A DNA stretch of 25,193 bases from Clostridiales bacterium (GTDB lineage Bacteria > Bacillota_A > Clostridia > Saccharofermentanales > Saccharofermentanaceae). The notes under the pieces are model-generated. The model made no database searches, was not told where the DNA came from, and saw nothing but the letters and a program-made list of their open reading frames with translations. The stretch lies in assembly GCA_017649745.1 (NCBI GenBank), contig JAGCGE010000311.1, positions 1-25,193 on the forward strand, written 5' to 3'. Below are positions 16,436 to 23,783 of this stretch, one piece after another; within the stretch, counting starts at the first letter, position 1; each line of letters starts with the position of its first letter. The position numbers and the translations under genes are program-made.

Positions 16436-17324
16436 AATACGCTGAATTCATAACCGATGATGTGGCTTTCGCCTCATCATAAAGAAGGATACTGTAGTCG
16501 CCTTCCTTGAAGTTCTCTTCCTGGGTAAACTTGACGCGGATCTCTGTCGGTGTCTCCTCAACTATGAAATCTGACACATAGATGTTCGTCAAGTCAGGCA
16601 GTATCCCCTGAGCGATCCTGTACTTGTAAGTCCAGTCGTAAGCCCGGCCTTCTTCCTTTATCTCCACCACCATCTCGAAAGTGTTGGTATAAACATATCC
16701 GTCTAATTCAGGATCCCAGTTGTCACCAACCATATAGATGTCGCCTGCAAAATCGAAAAGATCGATATAATTTATCTCGATGCCCTGATAATCGTAGATG
16801 GGAGTGAATTCATCAGCGTTAGTAAGAAGGATGTCATCGCCTTTCTTCCTGAACTCGAAAGTAACATCGACTGTAACAAGATCTTTCACCTGAGACAGAT
16901 ATTCACCAAATTCTTCATTGTCAAAGAATTCCGTTTTCTCATCGAAAACCTTGTTGTAATCCAGATACGAGAATTCCACGTCAACGCTGCACTTCTTGCC
17001 TGACGCAGAGACATCAAGGCTCTTCTCATCGATCTCATATTCGAGTGTCGAAGCGATCATGCTCTTTATGATGACTTCGTCCTTTCTGCTTGTCGCATCA
17101 TTCGCGTAAGGAACCGATTCCTTAAGAGTATCAATACTTCCAGAACAGTTTTTCTCCAATCTGTTCATGTCGCGATCGACAAGTGCTTCCGCCACATCCT
17201 TTGCGGTATCGAGCACTTTATCTTCATCGATCCCGACCTTTTCCTTGACCTTCTTTACTGAATTGCATGAAGTCAGCTCAAGCACTATAAGTACCGCTGA
17301 TACGATCTTTATCCCTTTTTTCAT
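16419..17324 (-). CDS. Lipoprotein of unknown function
   Basis: The 301-residue product starts with a short lysine-led signal peptide and a lipobox ending at C20 (LELTSC), so it is probably anchored on the outer face of the membrane. Residues 25-75 are helical (DTAKDVAEALVDRDMNRLEKN), like the start of NTF2-like or DUF-type extracellular domains that sense or bind small ligands. The rest is beta-rich and acidic, including a C-terminal region (TEIRVKFTQEENFKEGDYSI) that resembles an Ig-like strand pattern. I do not recognise a named family. It lies 19 bp after the two-TM protein gene and is likely in one operon with it. Its 3' end overlaps galT by 17 bp. Confidence 0.8.
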   Translation of the reverse strand: MKKGIKIVSAVLIVLELTSCNSVKKVKEKVGIDEDKVLDTAKDVAEALVDRDMNRLEKNCSGSIDTLKESVPYANDATSRKDEVIIKSMIASTLEYEIDEKSLDVSASGKKCSVDVEFSYLDYNKVFDEKTEFFDNEEFGEYLSQVKDLVTVDVTFEFRKKGDDILLTNADEFTPIYDYQGIEINYIDLFDFAGDIYMVGDNWDPELDGYVYTNTFEMVVEIKEEGRAYDWTYKYRIAQGILPDLTNIYVSDFIVEETPTEIRVKFTQEENFKEGDYSILLYDEAKATSSVMNSAYFRASE

Positions 17325-17343
17325 TATCCCTTATCCCTGTTTA

Positions 17344-17895
17344 TCAATCATCAAATGAGATTATCGGTCCTACGGACGTGCTTAATATATAAACTTTCTT
17401 ACCCGGAATGCAGTGCATCTGAGTGTATGAGTCACAGGTTATAGATACCTCTTTATCCAATTCAGGGAATCTGACTGTTACATGATCAGCCGAAGCAGGT
17501 ACCGAATAGCCATAAACATCTTCTGTATAGTACTGATGAGTCTCCCTGTCGGCTACGACTCCTTCCTTTATATAATCCACGGATATCGGCACACTGAACA
17601 TAAATTGAATGGCCCCCGCAGCTAAAAAAAAGAGTGCGAAAAGTGCAGGAAGAAGCGCAAGTATCATTATATTCTTATAGCTGATCGCAAACCAGACTGA
17701 TCCTACTAAAAATGCAAGACCGATGATAAAGAATATGATCGACCTGAAAAAAACACTCCTTCGATTCGCCCTGTATCTCTTGATCTCTCTTTCGACTCTG
17801 GCCTTGTGTTCTTCTGTGATCGGATCGAATTTGATCTCGCCCAAAGAAACGAGCTTCGGATTCTCCTTCAACTTATAGCTGTAATTGTATCCCAT
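17344..17895 (-). CDS. Small two-TM membrane protein, unknown function
   Basis: The 183-residue protein has a charged N-terminal part (1-49), TM segments at about 50-71 and 76-100, and a C-terminal soluble region of about 80 residues with strand-like text (HVTVRFPELDKEVSITCDSY, then PGKKVYILS). The layout is similar to DUF3592-type membrane proteins, whose outer domain has a comparable V-x-Y and PG-x-x-V-x-V pattern; that match is an inference. Both ends of the TM pair face the same side, probably the cytoplasm for the N-terminus by the positive-inside rule (RYRANRR). A plausible promoter lies at 17926-17954. It probably forms an operon with the lipoprotein gene downstream. Confidence 0.8.
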   Translation of the reverse strand: MGYNYSYKLKENPKLVSLGEIKFDPITEEHKARVEREIKRYRANRRSVFFRSIIFFIIGLAFLVGSVWFAISYKNIMILALLPALFALFFLAAGAIQFMFSVPISVDYIKEGVVADRETHQYYTEDVYGYSVPASADHVTVRFPELDKEVSITCDSYTQMHCIPGKKVYILSTSVGPIISFDD

Positions 17896-17925
17896 ATCTT
17901 AGCCCTCTCTTTCTTTTGCACCTAA

Positions 17926-17954
17926 ATTATGACACATCCCCTTTTTTCTGTATA
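17926..17954 (-). promoter_or_regulatory. Promoter for the two-TM protein/lipoprotein pair
   Basis: On the minus strand TATACA (17954-17949) and CATAAT (17931-17926) are separated by exactly 17 bp. Transcription should start near 17919, giving a leader of about 24 nt. Confidence 0.55.
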
Positions 17955-17955
17955 T

Positions 17956-17983
17956 AAAAATAGACTCGTATAATTCCGAGTCT
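17956..17983 (-). terminator. Hairpin terminator after the broken membrane gene
   Basis: AGACTCG (17962-17968) and CGAGTCT (17977-17983) form a 7-bp stem with an 8-nt loop. On the minus strand the stem is followed by A and five T (17961-17956). It starts 7 bp after the pseudogene stop at 17991-17993, where a terminator for that gene belongs. In plus orientation TTTT follows, so it may act both ways. Confidence 0.65.
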
Positions 17984-17990
17984 TTTCTAT

Positions 17991-18326
17991 TTATGCCTTA
18001 GCTGTTGCACTCTTCTTTTTTCTGATAAGAGTGATAACGAATACTACGATCGTTACGAAGATGAAGCCTGCTGTGTAGTTTACGAATACATCTCTGTATG
18101 CTGAACTTGCAAGTTCTACTGTAAGTCCTCTGAGGAATACGTAGAGAAAAACGAGTAATACTGTTGGTACATAAACGACTGCAACCTTGAGCCAGAAGTT
18201 ATTGATCTTAAGATATCTGATAAGTGCTTATGCGATAACTGCGATAAGTACCAGAGCTGCTCTGTCGAGTTCGTGCCAGTTTCCTGACGGATCTTCGAAT
18301 GTGTTTCGTTTTTGTTCATGAGCAGA
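17991..18326 (-). pseudogene. Remnant of a small multi-TM membrane protein gene, in-frame stop
   Basis: Translating the minus strand gives a clean membrane-protein text interrupted once. WHELDRAALVLIAVIA is followed by a TAA (18228-18230), then ALIRYLKINNFWLKVAV and two further hydrophobic segments ending in LIRKKKSATAKA and the final TAA (17991-17993). There is no ATG, GTG or TTG in frame after the internal stop, so the downstream 78 codons cannot be translated alone. The 5' part also lacks a start in this frame, because a TAG sits at 18327-18329. The original protein had about three TM segments. A terminator still follows at 17956-17983. A sequencing error at the TAA is the main alternative. 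Confidence 0.65.
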
Positions 18327-18394
18327 CTATAGTCCATACTCGGAGGGCATTCAACGAATCATGTATCAAGTTGCATTTGGAACGTAAAAAGTGC

Positions 18395-18838
18395 TTAATT
18401 CCAGTGCTTCAGCTGTGACAAAAGTCCATCGTACAAGGAGCGTCTCTTGTCATCAGAAGCCTTTTCCGGGTTAGGCATATTTTCGAGCAAGAAATCAATA
18501 AGGCTATCCTTCGTCTTATAAACGAATTCTCCTCCCGTATAACACCACTGGCAGTAATCCTCATTAAATCTGCCGTCAGGTTCTTTACTGATCATTGAAT
18601 CTTCAGTAAGCGGCATTCCGCAGCACTGACAAACGAGCTGTACCGGACTTCCGAGAAGCGTGTTGATCGACACATTATACTCCTTGGACAAGAGCAGGAG
18701 AGTATCAGTATTCGGCAGTGTCTCACCTGTCTCCCATCTGCTTACCGCCTGCCTTGTCACCATGACCTTCTCAGCAAGCTGATCCTGTGTAAGGCCGTTC
18801 TTCTCTCTTAGTTCTCTAAGTATATCTTTAGCTTCCAT
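18395..18838 (-). CDS. XRE-type HTH regulator with C-terminal zinc ribbon
   Basis: Residues 5-60 are a Cro/C1-type helix-turn-helix (LREKNGLTQDQLAEKVMVTRQAVSRWETGETLPN). Residues 70-100 carry C70-x2-C73 and C96-x2-C99, with CGMPLTEDSM and the YCQWCYTGGEF pattern of the putative zinc-ribbon-2 family. The pair of domains in about 147 residues is a common Bacillota regulator architecture; its targets are unknown. AGGAGG lies 10 nt before the ATG, and TATACT (minus strand, just upstream) could be its -10. It faces the EEP gene across the gap with motif array B, so it is a candidate reader of that region. Confidence 0.88.
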   Translation of the reverse strand: MEAKDILRELREKNGLTQDQLAEKVMVTRQAVSRWETGETLPNTDTLLLLSKEYNVSINTLLGSPVQLVCQCCGMPLTEDSMISKEPDGRFNEDYCQWCYTGGEFVYKTKDSLIDFLLENMPNPEKASDDKRRSLYDGLLSQLKHWN

Positions 18839-19308
18839 GTAATCTCGCCTCCTAAATCGTTCTTATACACAGAGTATAGCCCCTCCCATCATCTATTAAA
18901 AGCAACTTGCTGTTGCCAAACCCTCTTCCTCTCCGATCATTGCTTCCCATCACCCTTTTACAACCCTGTGTCATAAGCTGCCGTTAGCGATTTCTTTTTT
19001 ATAACCCTTTGTCACAAACACATTTTGTCCTCAAAAATACAAAGATCTTAGGGTTAGAAAAACTTACAAAGATCGGAGCACACCATCTAAAAAGACACAG
19101 AATCCGTAGGATCTTCGCTCTTCCTTAAACCCTAGGGTTATAAAAACAAAAACTCGATTTCGGCATCAAAACTTAAGGTTGTAAATCCGTTCGAGACAAA
19201 GGTATAGCCGTCAGATCGGGGGAGGTTTCGTCGTAATTGTCGAAGATTGTTATTTTTGTCGATTTTTAAGACCGCTCAGGTTGCTACTATGAGAAAAAGG
19301 AGGTACTC
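18839..19308. other. Long divergent intergenic region carrying motif array B
   Basis: This gap of about 470 bp lies between the XRE regulator (minus) and the EEP-type gene (plus). No gene is supported in it. Its notable content is the periodic motif array, plus a 10-bp direct repeat TACAAAGATC at 19038-19047 and 19065-19074 flanking one motif copy. A possible extended -10 for the EEP gene is TGCTACTAT at 19282-19290, which is 18 bp before the ATG. Confidence 0.6.
18920..19226. repeat. Motif array B: same AGGGTTAKAAAAA-like units, outward orientation
   Basis: Minus-strand copies are AGGGTTGTAAAA (18967-18956) and AGGGTTATAAAAAA (19008-18995), both preceded by TGACA, with a weak one at 18920 (AGGGTTTGG). 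Plus-strand copies are AGGGTTAGAAAAAC (19050-19063), AGGGTTATAAAAAC (19134-19147) and AAGGTTGTAAA (19175-19185), with a weak AGGTTTCG at 19223. Core positions 18920, 18963 and 19004 step by 43 and 41; 19052, 19136 and 19177 step by 84 and 41. The copies switch strand between 19008 and 19050, so each half reads towards its neighbouring gene. Confidence 0.6.
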
Positions 19309-20337
19309 ATGGTAACTATCAACATCAGATTATCTGCAAGAAATATGTGCACACCGCTTACTGTAAACAGGCTTTTAAAGGCTGTCAGGAAGGACTTTGG
19401 AGACATAGAGCGATTTTGGCCGAGACTTATAAAGAACAAGAGTGACAACTACGGAAAGATCGTTGGGGTAAAGCTTGACCAAGAGAACCTTGATTTCCTT
19501 AGAAGCCTTAAGAAGTTGATCAAGAATAAGTATGGCCTTTTTGTTTCTTACTCGATGCTGGTGTGTACGCTTATGAAGATGTATAGAAATCCAGGTGAAA
19601 GGGTGATTATGAGCATGAACGTCAAAGGGTATCGTGCCCTTAGCTCAGATCTTGCAGAAAGACTTAAAGGTATTTCCTCCGAGATACTGAAAGTCTTGCC
19701 CGACTTGATCCTTATTCAGGAATTCAAGGCAGGAGAGCATGATAATGTCCTTAAATCCATTATGCATGATCTGGGAAGGTATTACGTTCCTATCTTCCCT
19801 GCCGGATACAGGAAAAATGATGATTATAACAACTGCGTTTGTATCATCCTTGCAGGCAAGAATATGAAGATCAATCGCTACGTGCGCCTAAAAGACGAAT
19901 CGGCGGGCTTTAAACTCAGATACAATCTGATCGAGGCGGACGATCTTAATATCTTGAATGCCTGGATCCCGCAGATCTTCAATGCTCAACAGGACAGAAT
20001 GGATATCGCTGAGAAGATGTGGAAAAACATTATAGATACAGCTAAATACTATTCGGATAAAACCAAGAAGTTCTGTTTCATAGGTGACCTGAATGCTTAT
20101 ATCGGAGGGCCTTTTGAGGACAAGATCTTAAGACTTAATACTCTTTTAAGGGACACAAAGACCGTGGATTCGATGACAAGGCCTACAGGACTTCAGAACA
20201 TCTTGGATCATGTTTTTGTTAACAGGTTTTTTGATCAGACAGAGATGATCCGTACTTCTATCTACGATCCTTCGATCAAAGGAATGGACCTCTCGGATCA
20301 TGATGCTCTGATCACATCGATAAAAGAAGTCTTTTAG
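19309..20337 (+). CDS. EEP-family nuclease/phosphatase-like protein with N-terminal RHH-like region
   Basis: The 342-residue protein has a C-terminal endonuclease/exonuclease/phosphatase (DNase I-like) domain from about 97 on. All key positions are present: N104 in MSMNVKG, E138 in LILIQEFK, D260 and N262 in FIGDLNAY, D300 in NILDHVF, and D330-H331 in LSDHDAL. The metal-dependent phosphodiesterase or phosphatase centre therefore looks intact. The first 95 residues are not part of that fold. Within them, KIVGVKLDQENLDFLRSLKK and VSYSMLVCTLMKMYR read like the strand and two helices of a ribbon-helix-helix DNA-binding unit. There is no signal peptide. AAGGAGG precedes the ATG. The substrate is unknown; DNA is suggested only by the N-terminal region. 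Confidence 0.8.
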   Translation: MVTINIRLSARNMCTPLTVNRLLKAVRKDFGDIERFWPRLIKNKSDNYGKIVGVKLDQENLDFLRSLKKLIKNKYGLFVSYSMLVCTLMKMYRNPGERVIMSMNVKGYRALSSDLAERLKGISSEILKVLPDLILIQEFKAGEHDNVLKSIMHDLGRYYVPIFPAGYRKNDDYNNCVCIILAGKNMKINRYVRLKDESAGFKLRYNLIEADDLNILNAWIPQIFNAQQDRMDIAEKMWKNIIDTAKYYSDKTKKFCFIGDLNAYIGGPFEDKILRLNTLLRDTKTVDSMTRPTGLQNILDHVFVNRFFDQTEMIRTSIYDPSIKGMDLSDHDALITSIKEVF

Positions 20338-20370
20338 CCAGTGGTATCATATCTACATGAGAGGTGCTTT

Positions 20371-20736
20371 ATGGAACTTAAAAGACTTGAACATGAATTG
20401 ACGGTATGCAAGGTTGCTTCGACCAAAGATCTGGATCTTTCGGCTGATTTCTATTTCATCGGAAAGACCGACGAAGAGATCTCGCTTGTTTGCATTACAT
20501 CAGATACACCTGCGAATACTATCGAGAGAGATGACGGGTGGAAAGGATTTCGCATTCAGGGGATCTTAGATTTCTCGCTTATCGGAATCCTTTCAAAGAT
20601 CTCAGGAATACTCGCAGATAACGATATCGGGATCTTCGCAGTATCAACATACAATACTGACTACATCCTTGTTAAAGCAGGCAATATCGAAAAAGCTATG
20701 AGTGTGCTTTCAGACGCAGGTTACGAAGTGATTTAA
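20371..20736 (+). CDS. ACT-domain protein
   Basis: The 121-residue protein matches small stand-alone ACT proteins (ACT_3/ACT_7, CASTOR-like). An N-terminal half contains ELTVCKVASTKDLDLSADFYFIGKTDEEISLVC. A C-terminal ACT unit contains FSLIGILSKISGILADNDIGIFAVSTYNTDYILV, the usual amino-acid-binding interface region. It probably binds an amino acid and works as a sensor; the ligand is unknown. The ATG at 20371 has GAGAGGTG before it; an upstream in-frame start at 20341 lies too close to the EEP stop and lacks a ribosome site. It follows the EEP gene after 33 bp. Its last four bases overlap the convergent lipoprotein gene. Confidence 0.88.
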   Translation: MELKRLEHELTVCKVASTKDLDLSADFYFIGKTDEEISLVCITSDTPANTIERDDGWKGFRIQGILDFSLIGILSKISGILADNDIGIFAVSTYNTDYILVKAGNIEKAMSVLSDAGYEVI

Positions 20737-21620
20737 ATCTCATCAAATGTTGCCGTGCAGTTCGTGATGTAGATCACGTCGCCTTCTTCGAGTTCGATAA
20801 CAGATGGGATCGCCTCATAGTCATAATAATCATCAGAATGTCCGTCCTTGTATGCGGCATCAAGTCTGTACTTGGTGTTATCATCCTCGTCTGTAACATG
20901 GATGATGCCATAGTAGCCCGGCATGTCGACTTCATATGTGCCCGGTTCGATATCACAGTCCTTATCACCGATCACGAACTTCTCGCAGTGTTCGATTGTG
21001 TCTCCCGGAATGAATGTATAGTCGTGATCATCCTTGTCAGGAGTTTCATACTGATATGTCGTAAAGGTCGAGTGGAACTGCTTTCTGAACTCTTCTTCCA
21101 ATTCCTCGTCGATCCCGGAGATATCATAATACTCTTCAGGAGTCGTGTCGGAATATTTGTCATCTCCGTTAGCCATAGAATGGATCCTGAACATGATCGA
21201 TTCCAAGATCCTTTCATCGCTCCAGTAGTATTCGGAATTAAAACCGTTGTGATCGCTGAAGCCTGCATACCATACATCAGGATAATCACGATCGTAAAAC
21301 TGAACGCTGTATCTGTTGCCTAGTTCGGCATAGGCGAATCGAAGCCAGTTCCTATACGTGATAATATGATCTTCGATGTCTTCGTAAGAACGGATCGTAT
21401 CGATCGAGACTTTGAAATAGGTTCCGCCTTCCATTACAACAACATCATCAGGATCGATGTCAAAATCCTTGCCTTTCTTCTCGATCAGCTCCTGCATTTT
21501 GGTGTCGTTTGAATCGTTGTACTTTTTAATGTATTTGTTCACTGTCGAGCAGGAAGACACAAAAACACAAATGCTCAATATCGCTGCGATAGGCATTATT
21601 CCTCGTTTGATTTTTATCAT
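20733..21620 (-). CDS. Lipoprotein of unknown function
   Basis: The 295-residue product has a basic N-terminus (MIKIKRG), a hydrophobic stretch and a lipobox ending at C24 (FVSSC), so export and lipid anchoring are expected. The mature part is very acidic and rich in Tyr and Asp. A C-terminal unit (CDIEPGTYEVDMPGYYGIIHV through LEEGDVIYI) has the D-I-x-P-G-x-Y ... L-x-x-G-D pattern of small beta domains found repeatedly in secreted clostridial proteins. No catalytic motif is visible. AAAGGGA precedes the ATG. It is a single-gene unit divergent from the LacI-GGDEF gene. Confidence 0.8.
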   Translation of the reverse strand: MIKIKRGIMPIAAILSICVFVSSCSTVNKYIKKYNDSNDTKMQELIEKKGKDFDIDPDDVVVMEGGTYFKVSIDTIRSYEDIEDHIITYRNWLRFAYAELGNRYSVQFYDRDYPDVWYAGFSDHNGFNSEYYWSDERILESIMFRIHSMANGDDKYSDTTPEEYYDISGIDEELEEEFRKQFHSTFTTYQYETPDKDDHDYTFIPGDTIEHCEKFVIGDKDCDIEPGTYEVDMPGYYGIIHVTDEDDNTKYRLDAAYKDGHSDDYYDYEAIPSVIELEEGDVIYITNCTATFDEI

Positions 21621-21728
21621 ATGTAATATCCCTTTCCCTATTCTCTATGATAGACAAAGATATTATGCCACTGTGTCAGGTAAAATTCTCTACACAAAAT
21701 TTTTACATTTTTTTGAAAAGATGCATAT

Positions 21729-21734
21729 TATAAT
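21729..21734 (+). promoter_or_regulatory. Candidate -10 box for a leaderless LacI-GGDEF mRNA
   Basis: A perfect TATAAT is followed by AATCGT and then the ATG at 21741, so the start point should fall on or within a base of the initiation codon. There is no Shine-Dalgarno sequence in the preceding 20 bases. A weak TTTACA lies 21 bp further upstream, too far for a normal -35. Confidence 0.5.
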
Positions 21735-21740
21735 AATCGT

Positions 21741-23573
21741 ATGAGACTATGTGTATTTATCGGTGACATGTACAGGGATTTCGCCCTGTCAGTATTAAAG
21801 CAACTCGACTCATATGCCCTCGAAAAGGGGTATCACATTGACGTGTTCGGAACTTGTTCTGTTCCTACCACAAATCCCCTTCACGTTATTGGTTTCAGGA
21901 GCATTCTGTCGCTGCCTGATATCGATTCTTATGACGGTATCCTGGTCTGCTATGACACTTTGGTCCACGAGGGTATGGCTCGCGATCTCATCAAGGATAT
22001 TACTCAGGATAAGAATGCGCCGCCGCTGGTCTGTATCAGATCAGGTATTCCGGGTGTTCATTGTGTCTTACCGGATAACAGGAAGCTGATGCATGATATT
22101 GCAGCTCATGTTATTTCCAAATGCCATTCAGCTGATATCGGATTTATCACCGGTAATCTTGAAATGCCTGACTCTTATGAGCGTTGGGACGGATTCAAAG
22201 ATGCCATGAAGGAAGCGGGATACGAAGCTTCAGATTCGCTTACTTTCCACGGCAACTACTGGATAACACAAGCTGTCGAGACGGCTGATTTCTTCACAAA
22301 ACCTGACGGAACGCTTCCTGAAGCTATAATCTGCTCGAATGATTATGAGGCGATCGCGCTTTGCAACGAGCTTACCAAGAGAGGATTCTCGATTCCTGGA
22401 GACACCATGGTAAGCGGAGTTGATAACACTTTCGAAGGCATGAATCACATTCCGTCTCTTACGACTATCGAGATAGCTAAATCTGACTTTGTCGATGCTG
22501 CTATCGATGCGGTCAAGGCAATGCGTGAAGGGAAAGATATCGACATCAATATCCCTGTTCCTGCGCAGGTGATCTTACGCGAGAGCACAGGCGATTCCAC
22601 GGAGCAGAGGGACGTTTATAAGACGCTTTGTAAGCTCACGGCAGACTCTTCGGCTTCAATGGACGACATGAGAGAATTTGTCGTATTGAATGCGCTTTTC
22701 GATGGTGCCCTTACTATGGATGCCGTTATCCAGACAGCGCTCGAGCAGTTTAAGGAGATGCCGCCGATCAGATCTTGCTTCATCTGCAGATATCGAGAGA
22801 ATGATCATGAGCTTGTCGGACATTTTAAGGACAGAGGAGAATGCGTTGTTGAGAATGTTCCGTTCCCTGTCGACAGGATCCTTCCTGAGAAACTGAACTG
22901 CGACGGTGCAGGAATGTATGTCGGCTTCTCACTGACGTATAAGAATGAGGTCTACGGATATGTCCTGATGGAGTTCGATACAGAGGATTATCACTTTATC
23001 AATTTCAAGACGGAATATCTCCTCACGATCGTCGGTCATAGCATCAAGAAACTGGAGCTTTACGAGAAGCTTTTCGGTATATCGGATGTCATCAGTCTTT
23101 ACAGCAAAGACCCTATGACAGGTATGTTCAACAGGAGAGGTTTCGAAAAGAATATTTCCGAGAAATTCGACAAGGAAGGAAAGCCGATCCATAACCTGAT
23201 GATCGTCTCGCTTGATATGGACGAGCTTAAGTTGATCAATGATAATTATGGTCATCTTGCGGGCGACAAGGCGATAAAAGATCTTGCCGACTGCATTTCC
23301 GCGGCGCTTAAGAGCAATGAGTTCGCTGCCAGGATGGGAGGAGATGAATTCACCGCCATCATCGATACGACCGATACAAAAAGAACCGGACAGTTTATCC
23401 GTGCTGTCAGAGATAACCTTAAAGAGAAGAATCAATCGGGTGAGAATCCGTTTGAGCTCAGCACCAGTATCGGAACGTGTGAGATAACGGAATGGAGTCT
23501 ACTTATGGACAGCCTTAACAAGGCAGACAGAGCCATGTATCTGGAGAAAAGATCCAAGAGAAAGAACCGCTAA
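21741..23573 (+). CDS. Soluble diguanylate cyclase with LacI-type ligand-binding domain
   Basis: The 610-residue protein has no TM segment or signal peptide. Residues 1-285 are a complete periplasmic-binding-like domain of the LacI/GalR regulator type: AIICSNDYEAIALCNELTKR at about 195-214, IPGDTMVSGVDNT, and the terminal VILRES. The LacI DNA-binding head is absent, since the frame starts directly at strand one. Residues of about 290-440 form a GAF-like middle region. A GGDEF domain follows, with DPMTGMFNRRGF, DMDELKLINDNYGHLAGD and intact GGDEF at 533-537. The RxxD site position reads KSNE, so product inhibition is absent. It should make cyclic di-GMP in response to a cytoplasmic ligand, probably a sugar. 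Confidence 0.9.
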   Translation: MRLCVFIGDMYRDFALSVLKQLDSYALEKGYHIDVFGTCSVPTTNPLHVIGFRSILSLPDIDSYDGILVCYDTLVHEGMARDLIKDITQDKNAPPLVCIRSGIPGVHCVLPDNRKLMHDIAAHVISKCHSADIGFITGNLEMPDSYERWDGFKDAMKEAGYEASDSLTFHGNYWITQAVETADFFTKPDGTLPEAIICSNDYEAIALCNELTKRGFSIPGDTMVSGVDNTFEGMNHIPSLTTIEIAKSDFVDAAIDAVKAMREGKDIDINIPVPAQVILRESTGDSTEQRDVYKTLCKLTADSSASMDDMREFVVLNALFDGALTMDAVIQTALEQFKEMPPIRSCFICRYRENDHELVGHFKDRGECVVENVPFPVDRILPEKLNCDGAGMYVGFSLTYKNEVYGYVLMEFDTEDYHFINFKTEYLLTIVGHSIKKLELYEKLFGISDVISLYSKDPMTGMFNRRGFEKNISEKFDKEGKPIHNLMIVSLDMDELKLINDNYGHLAGDKAIKDLADCISAALKSNEFAARMGGDEFTAIIDTTDTKRTGQFIRAVRDNLKEKNQSGENPFELSTSIGTCEITEWSLLMDSLNKADRAMYLEKRSKRKNR

Positions 23574-23603
23574 TATATTATTATTTTACGGAATTTTTCG
23601 CTG

Positions 23604-23632
23604 TTGACAGATGTCAGGACGAGGAGTACACT
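23604..23632 (+). promoter_or_regulatory. Strong housekeeping promoter in front of the Thr-rich mini-ORF
   Basis: TTGACA (23604-23609) and TACACT (23627-23632) are separated by exactly 17 bp. Transcription should start near 23639, about 65 bp after the LacI-GGDEF stop. The short product would run to the terminator at 23784-23816, about 175 nt. Confidence 0.7.
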
Positions 23633-23664
23633 CGAGCATAACAACGAAGAAAGGAGTTCATATC

Positions 23665-23742
23665 GTGAACCGTTTGTCATTCACAACACATACAACAACG
23701 ACTACTAAGCACACAGAGCTTGGTACATTTGTATTGTGTTAA
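23665..23742 (+). CDS. 25-codon Thr/His-rich leader peptide or small peptide
   Basis: A GTG start lies 9 nt after AAGGAG (23650-23655). The frame reads MNRLSFTTHTTTTTKHT, then ELGTFVLC and TAA. Nine of 25 residues are Thr, two are His, and the last is Cys. It has its own near-consensus promoter and a strong terminator 42 nt after its stop. That layout fits a translated leader for attenuation, as in the thr and his operons. The downstream genes are a methyltransferase and an acetyltransferase, not amino-acid synthesis, so the link is unclear. A small modified or secreted peptide is the alternative; there is no signal sequence. Confidence 0.5.
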   Translation: MNRLSFTTHTTTTTKHTELGTFVLC

Positions 23743-23783
23743 AACGGATCGCAGATAAGAACTTAATTCAAACAGAAATTTCG

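Noticed and set aside
18116..18337. 73-codon ORF MDYSLLMNKNETHSK on the minus strand
   Set aside because: It is a different frame over the broken membrane gene. The hydrophobic frame described as a pseudogene has the protein-like text; this one does not.
19048..19057. Telomere-like TTAGGGTTAG beside an EEP endonuclease gene, suggesting a telomere-targeting retroelement
   Set aside because: It is a single short match inside a degenerate bacterial motif; there is no reverse transcriptase and no tandem TTAGGG run.
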